Source: Devosia sp. 2618 (GTDB taxonomy: Bacteria > Pseudomonadota > Alphaproteobacteria > Rhizobiales > Devosiaceae). From it: 64,000 nucleotides of DNA. Of the stretch, positions 26,660-35,544 are shown one piece after another. The stretch covers positions 3,720,001 to 3,784,000 of the forward strand of contig NZ_JBEPOO010000001.1 of NCBI RefSeq assembly GCF_040546815.1, read 5' to 3'. The translations under genes and the position numbers were made by a program. Each line of letters begins with the position of its first letter. Position 1 is the first letter of the stretch. The notes beneath the pieces were generated by a model, which did no database searches, was not told the origin of the DNA, and saw only the letters and a list, made by a program, of their open reading frames with translations.

Positions 26660-27013
26660 ATGGACAAAAGCGAATACGAGCCCGCGGCAGAGTTTAGAAA
26701 GAGGCTAAAGGCCCTTAGGGAATCCAAGCACGGATGGACACAGGCCGACCTAGCGGCCGCAGCTGACGTGTCGGTAGTGACAATCAGCAAGCTTGAGCAG
26801 GGCGTGAATCTGCCTACCTTTGCGATACTGACCGCACTCTGCGACGCGCTTGCTGTGTCCCCAAATGATCTAATCGGTTGGCCAGGCAGTAAAGGTGCTG
26901 AAACGTCGGTCGTATCCGAACGCGAGTTGCGGATGATCACTGCCGCTAGGGGTCTGACGCCTGCGCAATTTGCCGCTTTTGTTGAGTTCGCCGAGAAATT
27001 TGGAAAGCACTAA
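26660..27013 (+). CDS. XRE-family HTH regulator, 117 aa
   Basis: A Cro/C1-type HTH at about 10-68 (FRKRLKALRESKHGWTQADL, then VSVVTISKLEQGVNLPTF) followed by a short helical tail (LTPAQFAAFVEFAEKFGKH). This resembles phage or mobile-element repressors. It starts at ATG 26660 with no clear SD at the usual distance and is followed after 3 nt by the 81-aa gene. It may control the divergent membrane gene through AT-rich palindromic stretches at 26580-26625. AT-rich relative to the core. Confidence 0.8.
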   Translation: MDKSEYEPAAEFRKRLKALRESKHGWTQADLAAAADVSVVTISKLEQGVNLPTFAILTALCDALAVSPNDLIGWPGSKGAETSVVSERELRMITAARGLTPAQFAAFVEFAEKFGKH

Positions 27014-27016
27014 ACC

Positions 27017-27262
27017 ATGTCCGAATTATTGAAATGGCCGGGGAAATTATCGCGCCTAAAGGAGGCGGTGACCTTTACGGGACATGTTGGCGAGTGGGAA
27101 GAGCACGACAACGAAGCGCGGTTTAGGGGCAATCAAGGCGAAGTGCTGACTTACTGGCCATCAACGGGTGCGGTAAGTGTTCAGGGGAAGCGAGCGGTAG
27201 AGTTTGCGGGTGACCTCAGCCGGGAGCTGGGGCTCGTCAATAACACGTTGCTATTCGATTAG
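27017..27262 (+). CDS. hypothetical protein, 81 aa
   Basis: Not recognised. Acidic/polar, with no signal or membrane segment; beta-strand-rich middle (EVLTYWPSTGAVSVQGKRAVEF). It begins 3 nt after the XRE stop and is probably co-translated with it, so it may be an accessory of that regulator. Its size and setting suggest a remnant or cargo of a small mobile element. Confidence 0.55.
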   Translation: MSELLKWPGKLSRLKEAVTFTGHVGEWEEHDNEARFRGNQGEVLTYWPSTGAVSVQGKRAVEFAGDLSRELGLVNNTLLFD

Positions 27263-27767
27263 ACTATGGTGGCCGCCGAACCTACACGATCGGGTCATCG
27301 GTGGGCCAATAATTTGCGGGTGGCATGAGACTGACCTCGGTAGGCAGAAACTATCATAGCAGCTTACTGTGCAATTAGCCGCGTATTTGAGGGCAATCAG
27401 GACCCTAAAAGCGGCTGAATGTCTTCATCGCACAATTTGAAGACGTAAGGAGTCAGCTACGTAATGTGGCAGGATTTTACCAATGCTGGTCTCAGACGCA
27501 TCTATGTTTCGGTTATCTGAATGCTTCGCAAACAAAGGTTAGGATCGGTATTTGACCGGCAATTTTGGGGCCGACAGCGGACAGGCTGCTTTTGGTCTAG
27601 GGATACAGAGAGCAGTCGTTCGGCGAGCCCCGCATAAACGGGGTGCTCAGATTCAAATGCTTCTTCGGTCACGACGACTATATGCGGTTTCCTCCGCTTC
27701 GACTGCCTCCTGACGGCAAGCCGGCACGATCGGGTCCGGCCCTGGCCGGTACTTGCAGGAACGTGCT
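27263..27767. other. 505 bp without a convincing gene
   Basis: Only short frames with no coding signature. A small hairpin (GAGCCCCG...CGGGGTGCTC, 27626-27648) is the main structure. No repeat array, tRNA or insertion-sequence end is recognisable. It separates the AT-rich XRE scrap from the carbohydrate cluster. Confidence 0.5.
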
Positions 27768-29195
27768 TCAATCCATCAACACTACTTTGGTTTCCAGGAA
27801 TTCGGCCATGCCGAAACGACCGTATTCTCGGCCATTGCCGGATTTCTTGTAGCCGCCGAACGGCGCCTGCAGGTTCTGCGCGGGATAGTTGACCGAGACC
27901 ATGCCGGTGCGCAACCGCCTTGCGACCGCCATGGCCGCCTCTCGATCGCGGCCTTGCACATAACCGGCCAGGCCGAATTCGGAATCATTGGCGATCTCGA
28001 TAGCCTCATCCACGCTACGATAGGTCTGGACGGCCAGGACCGGGCCGAACACTTCTTCATGTCCGACGGTCATGTCATTGGTGACGCGGCCGAATGCCGT
28101 GGGGCGGACGAAATATCCGCGGTTGAACCCTTCCGGCTGCCCGGCGCCGCCGCAGATGAGGTCGGCGCCTTCTCGGATCGCAGTGGCGATAAGGGTCTGG
28201 ATGCGCTGGTACTGGGCCGCGTTTGCCACCGGGCCCAGAACGGTATCGGGGTCGGAGGGCAGACCAATAGGTACTTCGGCGGCGCTGTGGCGAATGATCG
28301 CCGCGACCTCGTCATAGCGCTCCTCGGGCACCAGCATGCGCGATGGCGCATTGCAGGATTGGCCGGCATTGGTGCACATGGTCAGAAAGCCGCGCTTCAC
28401 AACCGTTGAGAAATCAGCATCGGGCAGCAGGATATTGGCCGATTTGCCGCCCAGTTCCAGCGCGACGCGCTTGACGGTGGGCGCAGCATCAATGCTGACG
28501 GCAATGCCGGCCCGGGTCGAGCCGGTGAACGACATCATGTCTATGCCTGCATGGCGGGACATGACGCTGCCGACGCCGGGGCCATCGCCATGCACCAGGT
28601 TGAAGACGCCGGGAGGCACGCCGGCTTCATCGAGGATTTCGGCGAGGATGATGGCGTTGAGCGGCGCCACCTCGCTGGGCTTGAAGACGATGGTGCAGCC
28701 CGTGGCCAGGGCCGGCGCCACTTTCACCGCGATCTGGTTCAGCGGCCAGTTCCAAGGCGTGATCAATCCGGCCACGCCAATGGGTTCATAAAGCACCAGG
28801 CCATTGCCGACGCGCTCTTCGAAGGCATAGCTCTTCAGCGCCTCGATCGCGGCCAGGAAATGATCGCCGCCGCGCGGCGCCTGAAGCGCGCGCGACAGGG
28901 CGATCGGCGTTCCCATTTCGCGGGACAGGACTTCGGCGATTTCGTCCTGCCTTGTGCGATAAACCTCTACGATCTGCTCCAGCAGGGCTAGCCGCTCGGG
29001 CACGCTGGTCGCGGCATAGGCGGGGAAGGCAGCGCGGGCCGCCGCAACCGCCTTGTCCACGTCCTCGGAATTGCCGGCGGGAACACGCGAAAAGGGCTCG
29101 CCACTGGATGGATCGACGATGACGATATGCCCCTTGCCCGCCGACATCTGCCATTGGCCGTCAATATAGTGCTGATGCTCCCGCTCGGATTTCAT
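27768..29195 (-). CDS. aldehyde dehydrogenase (NAD(P)+ dependent)
   Basis: 475-residue ALDH-superfamily enzyme oxidising an aldehyde to an acid. Cofactor site TPWNWPLNQIAVKVAPAL and FTGSTRAG; general base Glu in LELGGKSANI; catalytic Cys in GQSCNAPSRM. All expected residues are present and the length is typical. It is the last gene of a - strand run (permeases, two unknowns, this gene), 3 nt from its neighbour. The divergent arm encodes an HpcH/HpaI aldolase, whose aldehyde product is a plausible substrate. Confidence 0.93.
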   Translation of the reverse strand: MKSEREHQHYIDGQWQMSAGKGHIVIVDPSSGEPFSRVPAGNSEDVDKAVAAARAAFPAYAATSVPERLALLEQIVEVYRTRQDEIAEVLSREMGTPIALSRALQAPRGGDHFLAAIEALKSYAFEERVGNGLVLYEPIGVAGLITPWNWPLNQIAVKVAPALATGCTIVFKPSEVAPLNAIILAEILDEAGVPPGVFNLVHGDGPGVGSVMSRHAGIDMMSFTGSTRAGIAVSIDAAPTVKRVALELGGKSANILLPDADFSTVVKRGFLTMCTNAGQSCNAPSRMLVPEERYDEVAAIIRHSAAEVPIGLPSDPDTVLGPVANAAQYQRIQTLIATAIREGADLICGGAGQPEGFNRGYFVRPTAFGRVTNDMTVGHEEVFGPVLAVQTYRSVDEAIEIANDSEFGLAGYVQGRDREAAMAVARRLRTGMVSVNYPAQNLQAPFGGYKKSGNGREYGRFGMAEFLETKVVLMD

Positions 29196-29198
29196 GCT

Positions 29199-29525
29199 CT
29201 AGCCCTTCAGCGCAATGGTCACGAGAAAAGTCCGCTCGATGCCCTCGGGCAGGTCCACCCGCAGGCGGACAAAGTGGCCGAATTCGCGCAGGCGAATGAA
29301 GGACAAGGCGTCGCCGGGCAGCAGGTCGAGCGTGCTGCCCTCGTCGCACCAGCGGATGCCGTCGGGGGAAACCTGCACATGGGCCTTGCCCCGCTGGTCG
29401 CCGGAATCGAGGCCGCGGGCAAAGAGTTGCGCCTCCAGGGCCCAGCCGGCTTCATAGGGTTCGCTGACGTCGTCCAGCCGCCAGGCCTCTCCGCGTGTCA
29501 GGGTTGCGACGGTTGAAGTCAGCAT
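29199..29525 (-). CDS. hypothetical protein, 108 aa, in the sugar cluster
   Basis: Not recognised. Cytoplasmic (no signal peptide) and predicted beta-rich by eye: AEAQL-type alternation, KAHVQVSPDGIRWCDEG resembling strands of a beta-sandwich or carbohydrate-binding fold, then GHFVRLRVDLPEG. It starts 1 nt inside the stop of the 284-aa gene and lies 3 nt from aldDH, so it is tightly co-translated with both. This implies a role with the 284-aa protein, perhaps as a small subunit. No function claimed. Confidence 0.75.
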   Translation of the reverse strand: MLTSTVATLTRGEAWRLDDVSEPYEAGWALEAQLFARGLDSGDQRGKAHVQVSPDGIRWCDEGSTLDLLPGDALSFIRLREFGHFVRLRVDLPEGIERTFLVTIALKG

Positions 29526-30379
29526 CAGAAGTCTCCAGAAAGCAGGACGGAATCGACGAACAGGAAGGAGCGCTTATCGCTGTCGGTTTCGACGAAGAAG
29601 CCGATATTGAGCATGCAATCGAGATTGGCCCAGGGCTCCATGCGCATTACGCCCATGCCCGATACGTCGAATTCCCGATCGTTAAACTGGAAGCTGGTGA
29701 AACTCATGTCGCGCAGATCGATGCCGACCTTGAGATATTGCCAGTTCATCTTGGTCGGCAATTCGTTGTAGCAGGTGTCCTGTCGGCCATTGGGCACATC
29801 CTCCCAGCCATGGGGGTAGAGATGTTGCAGCGAACGCGTGCGGGCAGAGGACGAGACGACATTGTCGTCGGCCGTCTGCTGCTTGAACTGCCAGGTATGC
29901 TTGAGTTCGCCATCGAGGCAGTTGAGGAAGCGCAGATGCGGCAGGCCGCGATATTGCCGTGACTGCAGATCCATGAACATGCCGAACGACCGCAGGTCCT
30001 CGATAGAGAGCGTTGCTTCGGAAGGCTCTGGCTTTGCCGCGATATAGGCTTCGAGCTGGATGCGGCCCAGCTTGCGGAAGGTCATCCGCTTGAGTGCCAG
30101 GTTCATGGCGCCCTTGATCGGCCGGGTCGAGATTTTCATGGCATAGGGACCGCTCATGGCGCCATGCGAGCCGCTGTCCCAACCCACTGCCGTCGACAGC
30201 ATGGGCTGGTTCATCGGCCGGAACACCGGCAGCATCTTGGTGAGGGAATCCTCATAATTGCCGATAAGGCCGATCCAGCCGTTAAGCCCTGAGCTGAAGG
30301 AGTCGTGAACCAATATGCGACCCAGGGGATCGAACTTGTCCAGTTGGGGATCGGCAAAACGGTGGGGATAAGGCTGCAT
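29525..30379 (-). CDS. uncharacterised protein, 284 aa (possible DUF6772 member)
   Basis: Function not recognised; I tentatively associate it with DUF6772, unverified. No signal peptide. The N-terminal half reads like a jelly-roll/concanavalin-type beta-sandwich (VHDSFSSGLNGWIGLIGNY, then RIQLEAYIA), and the C-terminus ends RSFLFVDSVLLSGDF, typical of the last strand of such folds. ATG 30379 is selected by AGGAG 7 nt upstream; longer frames enter the permease gene. It lies between the permeases and the 108-aa gene. It may be a sugar-acting enzyme or binding module for the imported substrate. Confidence 0.8.
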   Translation of the reverse strand: MQPYPHRFADPQLDKFDPLGRILVHDSFSSGLNGWIGLIGNYEDSLTKMLPVFRPMNQPMLSTAVGWDSGSHGAMSGPYAMKISTRPIKGAMNLALKRMTFRKLGRIQLEAYIAAKPEPSEATLSIEDLRSFGMFMDLQSRQYRGLPHLRFLNCLDGELKHTWQFKQQTADDNVVSSSARTRSLQHLYPHGWEDVPNGRQDTCYNELPTKMNWQYLKVGIDLRDMSFTSFQFNDREFDVSGMGVMRMEPWANLDCMLNIGFFVETDSDKRSFLFVDSVLLSGDF

Positions 30380-30411
30380 CGAAAACTCCTGATTGGCCGG
30401 ATGCATTGCGG

Positions 30412-31242
30412 TCAGCCCTTGACAGACCCGGCCATGAGACCGGCGACAAGGAACTTCTGAAAGAAGATGACCAGAGCGAGGACGGGGGTGAGCTGCAGTG
30501 TCGCGGCGGCGAAAAGCACGCCCCATTGGGTGCCAGCAACCGAGTCCATGATGTTGGACACGATCAGCGGCGCAGTGACGGCGCGCGTGCTCGAGAAGAT
30601 GAAGGCGAAGAGATATTCGTTCCAGGCGTAGACGAAGACGAAGATGCCGCCGGCAATCATGCCGGCCGTCGCCAAAGGCAGCACGATGCGTAGGAAGGTC
30701 TGGGTGGTGGAGGCGCCATCAACCCGCGCGGCCTCGTCCAGCGTGGGCGGAATCTGGTCGATAAAGACCTTCATCATCACCGAGAGCATAGAGACCCAGA
30801 AAGCCGAATAGAGGACGATCAATAGGATGTGGGTGTCGCTGAGCTTAAGGGCGTCGGCGATAGGAAAGAGTGGCAACGAGACCACGATGGGTGGCACCAG
30901 GCGCACAAGAATCGCAAAGAAGGCGCTGGCAGCAAGCAGCCGGCCGCGCTGCCGGGAATAGACGTAGCCCGCCAGCGTGCTGGTGGTGACCGCAAGGGCC
31001 GTGGCACCCAGAGCCACGATCAGGCTGTTGCCCATATTGGGCAGGAATTGCGGAAAGGCGGCAAAGAGCTGGGTGTAGTTGTCGAAGGTGACATCCAGAT
31101 TGAAGCGTCGTGCCGGCGAGAAAATATCGCGCTCCGGCCGGAACGAGCTGAGAACGATCAGCAGGATCGGCCCCAAGGACCAGATGCCGAGCATGACGAT
31201 GGCAAGGCTTCGCAGCAGCGTGGCGCGCAGGTCAGACTTCAT
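30412..31242 (-). CDS. carbohydrate ABC transporter permease (MalG type)
   Basis: 276-residue inner-membrane permease of the CUT1 class with six membrane segments. The EAA loop is intact (DEAARVDGASTTQTFLRIVLPLA), the site that couples to the ATPase. ATG 31242 is chosen as it gives the family N-terminus and a short overlap (11 bp) with the partner permease. The ATPase and binding protein are in the divergent arm. Confidence 0.93.
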   Translation of the reverse strand: MKSDLRATLLRSLAIVMLGIWSLGPILLIVLSSFRPERDIFSPARRFNLDVTFDNYTQLFAAFPQFLPNMGNSLIVALGATALAVTTSTLAGYVYSRQRGRLLAASAFFAILVRLVPPIVVSLPLFPIADALKLSDTHILLIVLYSAFWVSMLSVMMKVFIDQIPPTLDEAARVDGASTTQTFLRIVLPLATAGMIAGGIFVFVYAWNEYLFAFIFSSTRAVTAPLIVSNIMDSVAGTQWGVLFAAATLQLTPVLALVIFFQKFLVAGLMAGSVKG

Positions 31243-32128
31243 TGCGGAACCCCGAGCGATAGACGTGATAGACGTAGAAGGAGGCGAGCAGCAGGGCGCC
31301 AAGAACCATGAGCCAACCCGTGGCGGCGGCCATGCCGAACTCGTTGTAGCGGAACGCATTTTTGTAGAGGTAGACCGCCATGACCTCGGTGGTGCGGGCC
31401 GGTCCGCCCTGGGTAAGCAGCCAGACCTCGCTAAAAATGCGGAAGCCGAAAATGTAGCGGAAGATGATGGCGATCAGGATCGCCGGCATCAAAAGCGGTA
31501 AGATAACGAGCCGGAAGCGCTGCCAGGGGCGTGCGCCATCAACACGGGCGGCCTCGGTGAGGTCGGCGGGAATGGCGATCAGGGCGGCAAAAATGAGCAG
31601 GAAGCTGAACGGCAGGTGCAGCCAGACACCGATCATCGACACCAATACAAGGGCCTCGATGGGATTGATCGCCCAGTTAGGCACGTAGCCGATGGCGGAG
31701 AACAGGCCGGTCAGGATACCGATATCGGGCTCGAGCATGAAGCGCCAAGCGAGCACAGCCACCACTTCGCTGACCGCATATGGCGCCAGGATCATCGCCA
31801 TGAGCAGGGCCCGGCCGCGCTTAATGCTCTGGAACAGCAGGGCTACGCCGATGCTGAGGATGATCTCGACATAGACGACGATATTGACCACGATCAGCGT
31901 ATTGACCAGCGAGCGCCAGAAGCTGGGGTCCGACAGGATGGCCGCGTAATTGGCCCAGCCGACAAATTCGGGAGTCGCGCCGTAACTCGATTCCGTGAAG
32001 CTCAGCCACAGCACATAGACCGAAGGCAGCGCCAGCACCAGGATGAGCTGGAGCTGCATCGGTAACAGCATTAGCAGGCCCCCGAAGCGCCTGCGTTGCG
32101 CGGCTATTCCCATCGCTCTATCCGTCAT
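31232..32128 (-). CDS. carbohydrate ABC transporter permease (MalF/UgpA type)
   Basis: 298 residues, six membrane segments, EAA loop TEAARVDGARPWQRFRLVILPLL. First gene of the - strand arm, overlapping the next permease by 11 bp. Its promoter region is shared with the divergent binding-protein gene and carries two copies of a 17-bp palindrome, one 9 bp upstream of this start, so both arms are probably controlled together. Confidence 0.93.
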   Translation of the reverse strand: MTDRAMGIAAQRRRFGGLLMLLPMQLQLILVLALPSVYVLWLSFTESSYGATPEFVGWANYAAILSDPSFWRSLVNTLIVVNIVVYVEIILSIGVALLFQSIKRGRALLMAMILAPYAVSEVVAVLAWRFMLEPDIGILTGLFSAIGYVPNWAINPIEALVLVSMIGVWLHLPFSFLLIFAALIAIPADLTEAARVDGARPWQRFRLVILPLLMPAILIAIIFRYIFGFRIFSEVWLLTQGGPARTTEVMAVYLYKNAFRYNEFGMAAATGWLMVLGALLLASFYVYHVYRSGFRNEV

Positions 32129-32136
32129 TTCCCATC

Positions 32137-32153
32137 AACATATAATATAGGTT
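32137..32153. promoter_or_regulatory. 17-bp operator candidate, copy 1
   Basis: AACATATAATATAGGTT, near-palindromic (AAC-TAT-aat-ATA-GTT). It matches copy 2 at 32246 at 13 of 17 positions; their starts are 109 bp apart, about ten helical turns. Lies 9 bp upstream of the permease start. Probably a site for the GntR regulator at 35545. Confidence 0.6.
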
Positions 32154-32245
32154 AGATTTTGGATAACACGCAGTGGCAGTACAAAGCGCGCCATTCCAAT
32201 GAAATCGCGCCAAAGCTAGCAAAGAAATTTCCAGAGTCAACACTT

Positions 32246-32262
32246 GACTTATGATATAAGTT
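32246..32262. promoter_or_regulatory. 17-bp operator candidate, copy 2
   Basis: GACTTATGATATAAGTT contains the perfect palindrome ACTTAT-gat-ATAAGT and overlaps a TTGACT (32244-32249) that could be the -35 of the binding-protein gene. Shared consensus with copy 1: RACWTATRATATARGTT. Repression of the + arm by occlusion is inferred. Confidence 0.65.
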
Positions 32263-32320
32263 GGCATTTTCTACGGCTCGCATGACCAACACGGTCCAGC
32301 CGCAAGGGAGGATATCGCCA

Positions 32321-33586
32321 ATGACAAGACGCAAGGCCTACGCCATCACACTGCTCGCGGCGGGCGCCGTATTCGCCAGCACGACAGCGATCCAGGCCAA
32401 GGACCTGACGCTGCTGACCCACGCCGCCATTCAGGCGTCGATCACGGGCGCCAGCGGCACCGGCGGCGATGTCCTGGCCGGCTGGCAGCAGGAAAATGAC
32501 GTTAATCTCAACTGGATCACCGCCGATATCGCGCCGCTGCACGATCGCCTGATGCGGGAAACCAGCCTTTCATCCACCAGCATTGATGTTGGATTTATCC
32601 TCGATTCCTATGCCACCCAAGCGACCCTGTCCGGCTTCGAGCCGCTCGATGACTGCCTTACCGGTCTCCATATCAGCGATATTCCGCAGACCTTCCTGGA
32701 CCAGGTGAGCCAGGACGGCCAGTTGAAGGCCCTGCCCATCCGCCACGCGACAACGGCTTTGCATTACAACAAGGCGCTGCTGGCCAAGCATGGCATCGAT
32801 GCACTGCCCGAGACCTTTGAGGGCCTGATCGAGGTCGCCAAGACGCTCAGCGGCAAATCGGACGACGGTACGCCGATCTATGGGCTTTCGATCGACGGCA
32901 CCAATGCGGGCGGCACCTATAACCTGCTGATGGCCTATGGCGCGACGCTGACCGACGTCCAGGGGGCGCCTTCGACCGATGTCGAGGCGCTGACCAATGC
33001 CTATGCAGCGCTGGCAGATCTCTATTCGGCGGGCGCCCTGCCTTCCAATTTCACCGCCATGGGTATCGACCAGATTACCCAGGGTGTGTGGCAGGGCCGC
33101 ATCGCCATGGCGGTGCAGCCTTTCAACCGCTACCTCACCTATAATGACGCGTCGAAGTCGGACTATGCTGGCGAGATCGATGTCGCCGCCTTCCCGGCCG
33201 CCGAGGGGCAGCCTTCGCCCTATGTGGCGCGCACCACGATCTGGTCTGCCGTTATCCCGGCTAACAGCCAGAACAAGGAAGTGGCCTGCGATTTCGTGCG
33301 CCAGCTGGCCGATCCGGAAAATGTCGTGCTGATGACGCTCAACGGTAATGGGCCGGTGCGGACCGATGCCTATCTCGACCAGCGGGTCATCGACGCCACA
33401 CCTTATGCGCAGGCCGAACAGCAGGCTGTATTGGGCGCCAAGTTCGTCATCGCCCCGTTCGACCAGATCGGACGCGCTCAGGACATGTATCTGGAAAACA
33501 TGCAAGCTGCCGCGATTGGCCTCAAGACGCCGGAGCAGGCGGCGGCCGATACGCTGGCTGCCATTGCCGAGGCTGCCGGCAACTAA
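32321..33586 (+). CDS. extracellular sugar-binding protein (ABC, family 1)
   Basis: 421-residue periplasmic solute-binding protein with a Sec signal peptide (MTRRKAYAITLLAAGAVFAS, cleavage near IQAKD). The mature part has the SBP_bac_1 layout (DVGFILDSYATQATLSGFEPLDD, then LPIRHATTALHYNKALLAKHG). ATG 32321 follows AGGGAGGA at a usable distance. First gene of the + arm. The ligand is unknown; with the aldolase and ALDH it may be an acidic or modified sugar. Confidence 0.92.
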   Translation: MTRRKAYAITLLAAGAVFASTTAIQAKDLTLLTHAAIQASITGASGTGGDVLAGWQQENDVNLNWITADIAPLHDRLMRETSLSSTSIDVGFILDSYATQATLSGFEPLDDCLTGLHISDIPQTFLDQVSQDGQLKALPIRHATTALHYNKALLAKHGIDALPETFEGLIEVAKTLSGKSDDGTPIYGLSIDGTNAGGTYNLLMAYGATLTDVQGAPSTDVEALTNAYAALADLYSAGALPSNFTAMGIDQITQGVWQGRIAMAVQPFNRYLTYNDASKSDYAGEIDVAAFPAAEGQPSPYVARTTIWSAVIPANSQNKEVACDFVRQLADPENVVLMTLNGNGPVRTDAYLDQRVIDATPYAQAEQQAVLGAKFVIAPFDQIGRAQDMYLENMQAAAIGLKTPEQAAADTLAAIAEAAGN

Positions 33587-33637
33587 ACATAGGCGGGCCC
33601 TGAAACGGGCCTGCTCCCATCAAGGATAGGAATTTCT

Positions 33638-34396
33638 ATGCCAAGCCTGCGCACTATCTGGGCGAACGGGGGAACCGTTCTCAACTCCTTCATCAACCTG
33701 CCCAGCAGTTTTGCGACCGAGGTCATGGCTAGCGCGGGCTTCGACAGCCTCACGCTCGACCTGCAGCATGGCATGGTGGAGTTCGCCGACGCCATTCCCG
33801 CCTTCCAGGCCATGAATGGCTGGAACGTGACGCCGCTGGCGCGGATTCCTGCCATCGGTTCGCCCCTCACCGGGAAATTGCTTGATGCGGGCGCTGCCGG
33901 CCTTATCTGCCCGATGATCGAAACTGCTGATGATGTGCGCCGCTTCGTGGCGGACAGCCTTTATCCACCGGACGGTCATCGCAGCAATGGCGCCACGCGC
34001 GCCGTCTTGCGCCATCAGCCCGGCATGTATCAAAAGGTCGCCAATGAGCAGGCGATCCTGCTGCCGATGATCGAAACGGCTGCCGCCCTGCGCAATGTCG
34101 AGGAAATCGCCGCCGTGCCCGGCATTACTGGGCTCTATCTCGGCCCTACCGACCTAGCCTTCACGTTGGGCCTGGAGCCCAAGGGGGACAATACCACGCC
34201 CCAGCTCATGCAGGCCTATGTTGACGTCATCGCCGCCGCCAATCGCAACGGCATCATCGCTGCGCTACATTGCGGCACGCCGGAATTCGCCCGCCGCGCT
34301 GTGGAGATGGGATTCCGCATGGTGACCGTCACCGCCGATAGCAGCTTGCTGCTCAATGCGGCGCGCCATGCCGTGGCCAGCTTCCGGGCCTCGTAG
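33638..34396 (+). CDS. HpcH/HpaI-family class II aldolase
   Basis: 252-residue metal-dependent aldolase that cleaves 2-keto-3-deoxy acids or similar substrates to pyruvate plus an aldehyde. Family marks: TLDLQHGMVEFADAIPAFQAM, PMIETADDVRRFV, LLPMIETAAALRNVEEIAA and GLYLGPTDLAFTLGL, with catalytic-region QHG and metal-ligand Glu/Asp (MIET, GPTDL). The exact substrate cannot be told. It sits between the binding protein and ATPase of the importer, so it acts on what the importer brings in. Confidence 0.88.
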   Translation: MPSLRTIWANGGTVLNSFINLPSSFATEVMASAGFDSLTLDLQHGMVEFADAIPAFQAMNGWNVTPLARIPAIGSPLTGKLLDAGAAGLICPMIETADDVRRFVADSLYPPDGHRSNGATRAVLRHQPGMYQKVANEQAILLPMIETAAALRNVEEIAAVPGITGLYLGPTDLAFTLGLEPKGDNTTPQLMQAYVDVIAAANRNGIIAALHCGTPEFARRAVEMGFRMVTVTADSSLLLNAARHAVASFRAS

Positions 34397-34416
34397 TTAC
34401 ACAAAGGAAAGACCCA

Positions 34417-35496
34417 ATGGCAACGCTCCAAATCCACAAGGCCGTCAAGAGCTACGGCACGCAGGAGGTTCTGAAAGGCATTTCCCTCAATGTCGCCGAT
34501 GGGGAATTCGTGGTGCTGGTGGGCCCATCGGGCTGTGGCAAGTCGACGCTGCTGCGCATGATCGCCGGGTTGGAGGATATTTCGGGCGGCGAAATCTCCA
34601 TAGCAGGCCGTGTCGTCAACGAGCTGGAGCCGAAGGAGCGCAAGATTGCCATGGTGTTCCAGTCCTACGCGCTCTACCCTCATATGACCGTCGCTCAGAA
34701 TATGGGCTTTTCACTGAAGCTCGAAAAGGCGTCGGCCGATACGATCAGGCAGGAAGTGCAGCGCGCCGCGCAGGTTCTGCAACTGGAGACGTTGCTGGAT
34801 CGCTATCCGCGCCAGCTTTCCGGTGGGCAGCGCCAGCGCGTCGCCATGGGCCGCGCCATTGTCCGCAATCCCGACATTTTCCTGTTCGATGAGCCGCTGT
34901 CCAATCTGGACGCAAAGCTGCGCGTGACCATGCGCGCCGAAGTGAAGGCGCTGCACCAACGCCTGGGCACGACAACGGTCTATGTGACTCATGACCAGAT
35001 GGAGGCCATGACTATGGCCGACACGATCGTGGTCATGCGCGACGGCCTGATCGAACAGGCAGGTAAGCCGCTCGATCTCTACAATGCTCCGCAGAGTCTG
35101 TTCATTGCCGGGTTCATCGGTTCGCCCGCCATGAACCTGATCTCGGGGCAATGCCGGCATGCCGGCGGTTCACCGGGTTTCGTGGCCGCAAACGGGGCTA
35201 GTTGGCCCCTGCCTGCCGATTGCCTAGGCCAAGACGGCCAATCCGTGGTTTATGGTATCCGGCCCGAGCATCTCGATATTGCCGAAGATGGCGCTATTGC
35301 CCTCGATGTCACCGTTGTGGAGCCGACCGGGGCGGAAACACTGATCCATGGCCGCGCGGGCGCGGATGAGCTGATCGTCAATATTCGCGGACATGTCGAC
35401 ATCGCGTCCGGCCAGACATTGCGCCTCGCCCCGCGGGTGGACCGCATCCATGTTTTCGACCAGCAAACCGCTCGCCGTCTCCAAGCCCGCGATTGA
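34417..35496 (+). CDS. sugar ABC transporter ATPase (MalK/UgpC type)
   Basis: 359 residues: Walker [18 protein letters not shown]-loop [14 protein letters not shown], signature [14 protein letters not shown], Walker [15 protein letters not shown], His switch [11 protein letters not shown], and a C-terminal TOBE domain (about 275-355). It energises the two permeases encoded in the opposite arm. SD AAGGAAAG precedes ATG 34417. Confidence 0.95.
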   Translation: MATLQIHKAVKSYGTQEVLKGISLNVADGEFVVLVGPSGCGKSTLLRMIAGLEDISGGEISIAGRVVNELEPKERKIAMVFQSYALYPHMTVAQNMGFSLKLEKASADTIRQEVQRAAQVLQLETLLDRYPRQLSGGQRQRVAMGRAIVRNPDIFLFDEPLSNLDAKLRVTMRAEVKALHQRLGTTTVYVTHDQMEAMTMADTIVVMRDGLIEQAGKPLDLYNAPQSLFIAGFIGSPAMNLISGQCRHAGGSPGFVAANGASWPLPADCLGQDGQSVVYGIRPEHLDIAEDGAIALDVTVVEPTGAETLIHGRAGADELIVNIRGHVDIASGQTLRLAPRVDRIHVFDQQTARRLQARD

Positions 35497-35544
35497 CAAG
35501 AACAGGCACGGTCAACATACCCATAGCATGTGAGAAGGCCCGGC

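Noticed and set aside
27626..27648. CCCGCATAAACGGGG-like sequence resembling a CRISPR repeat hairpin
   Set aside because: Occurs once, with no spacers and no cas genes in the window.
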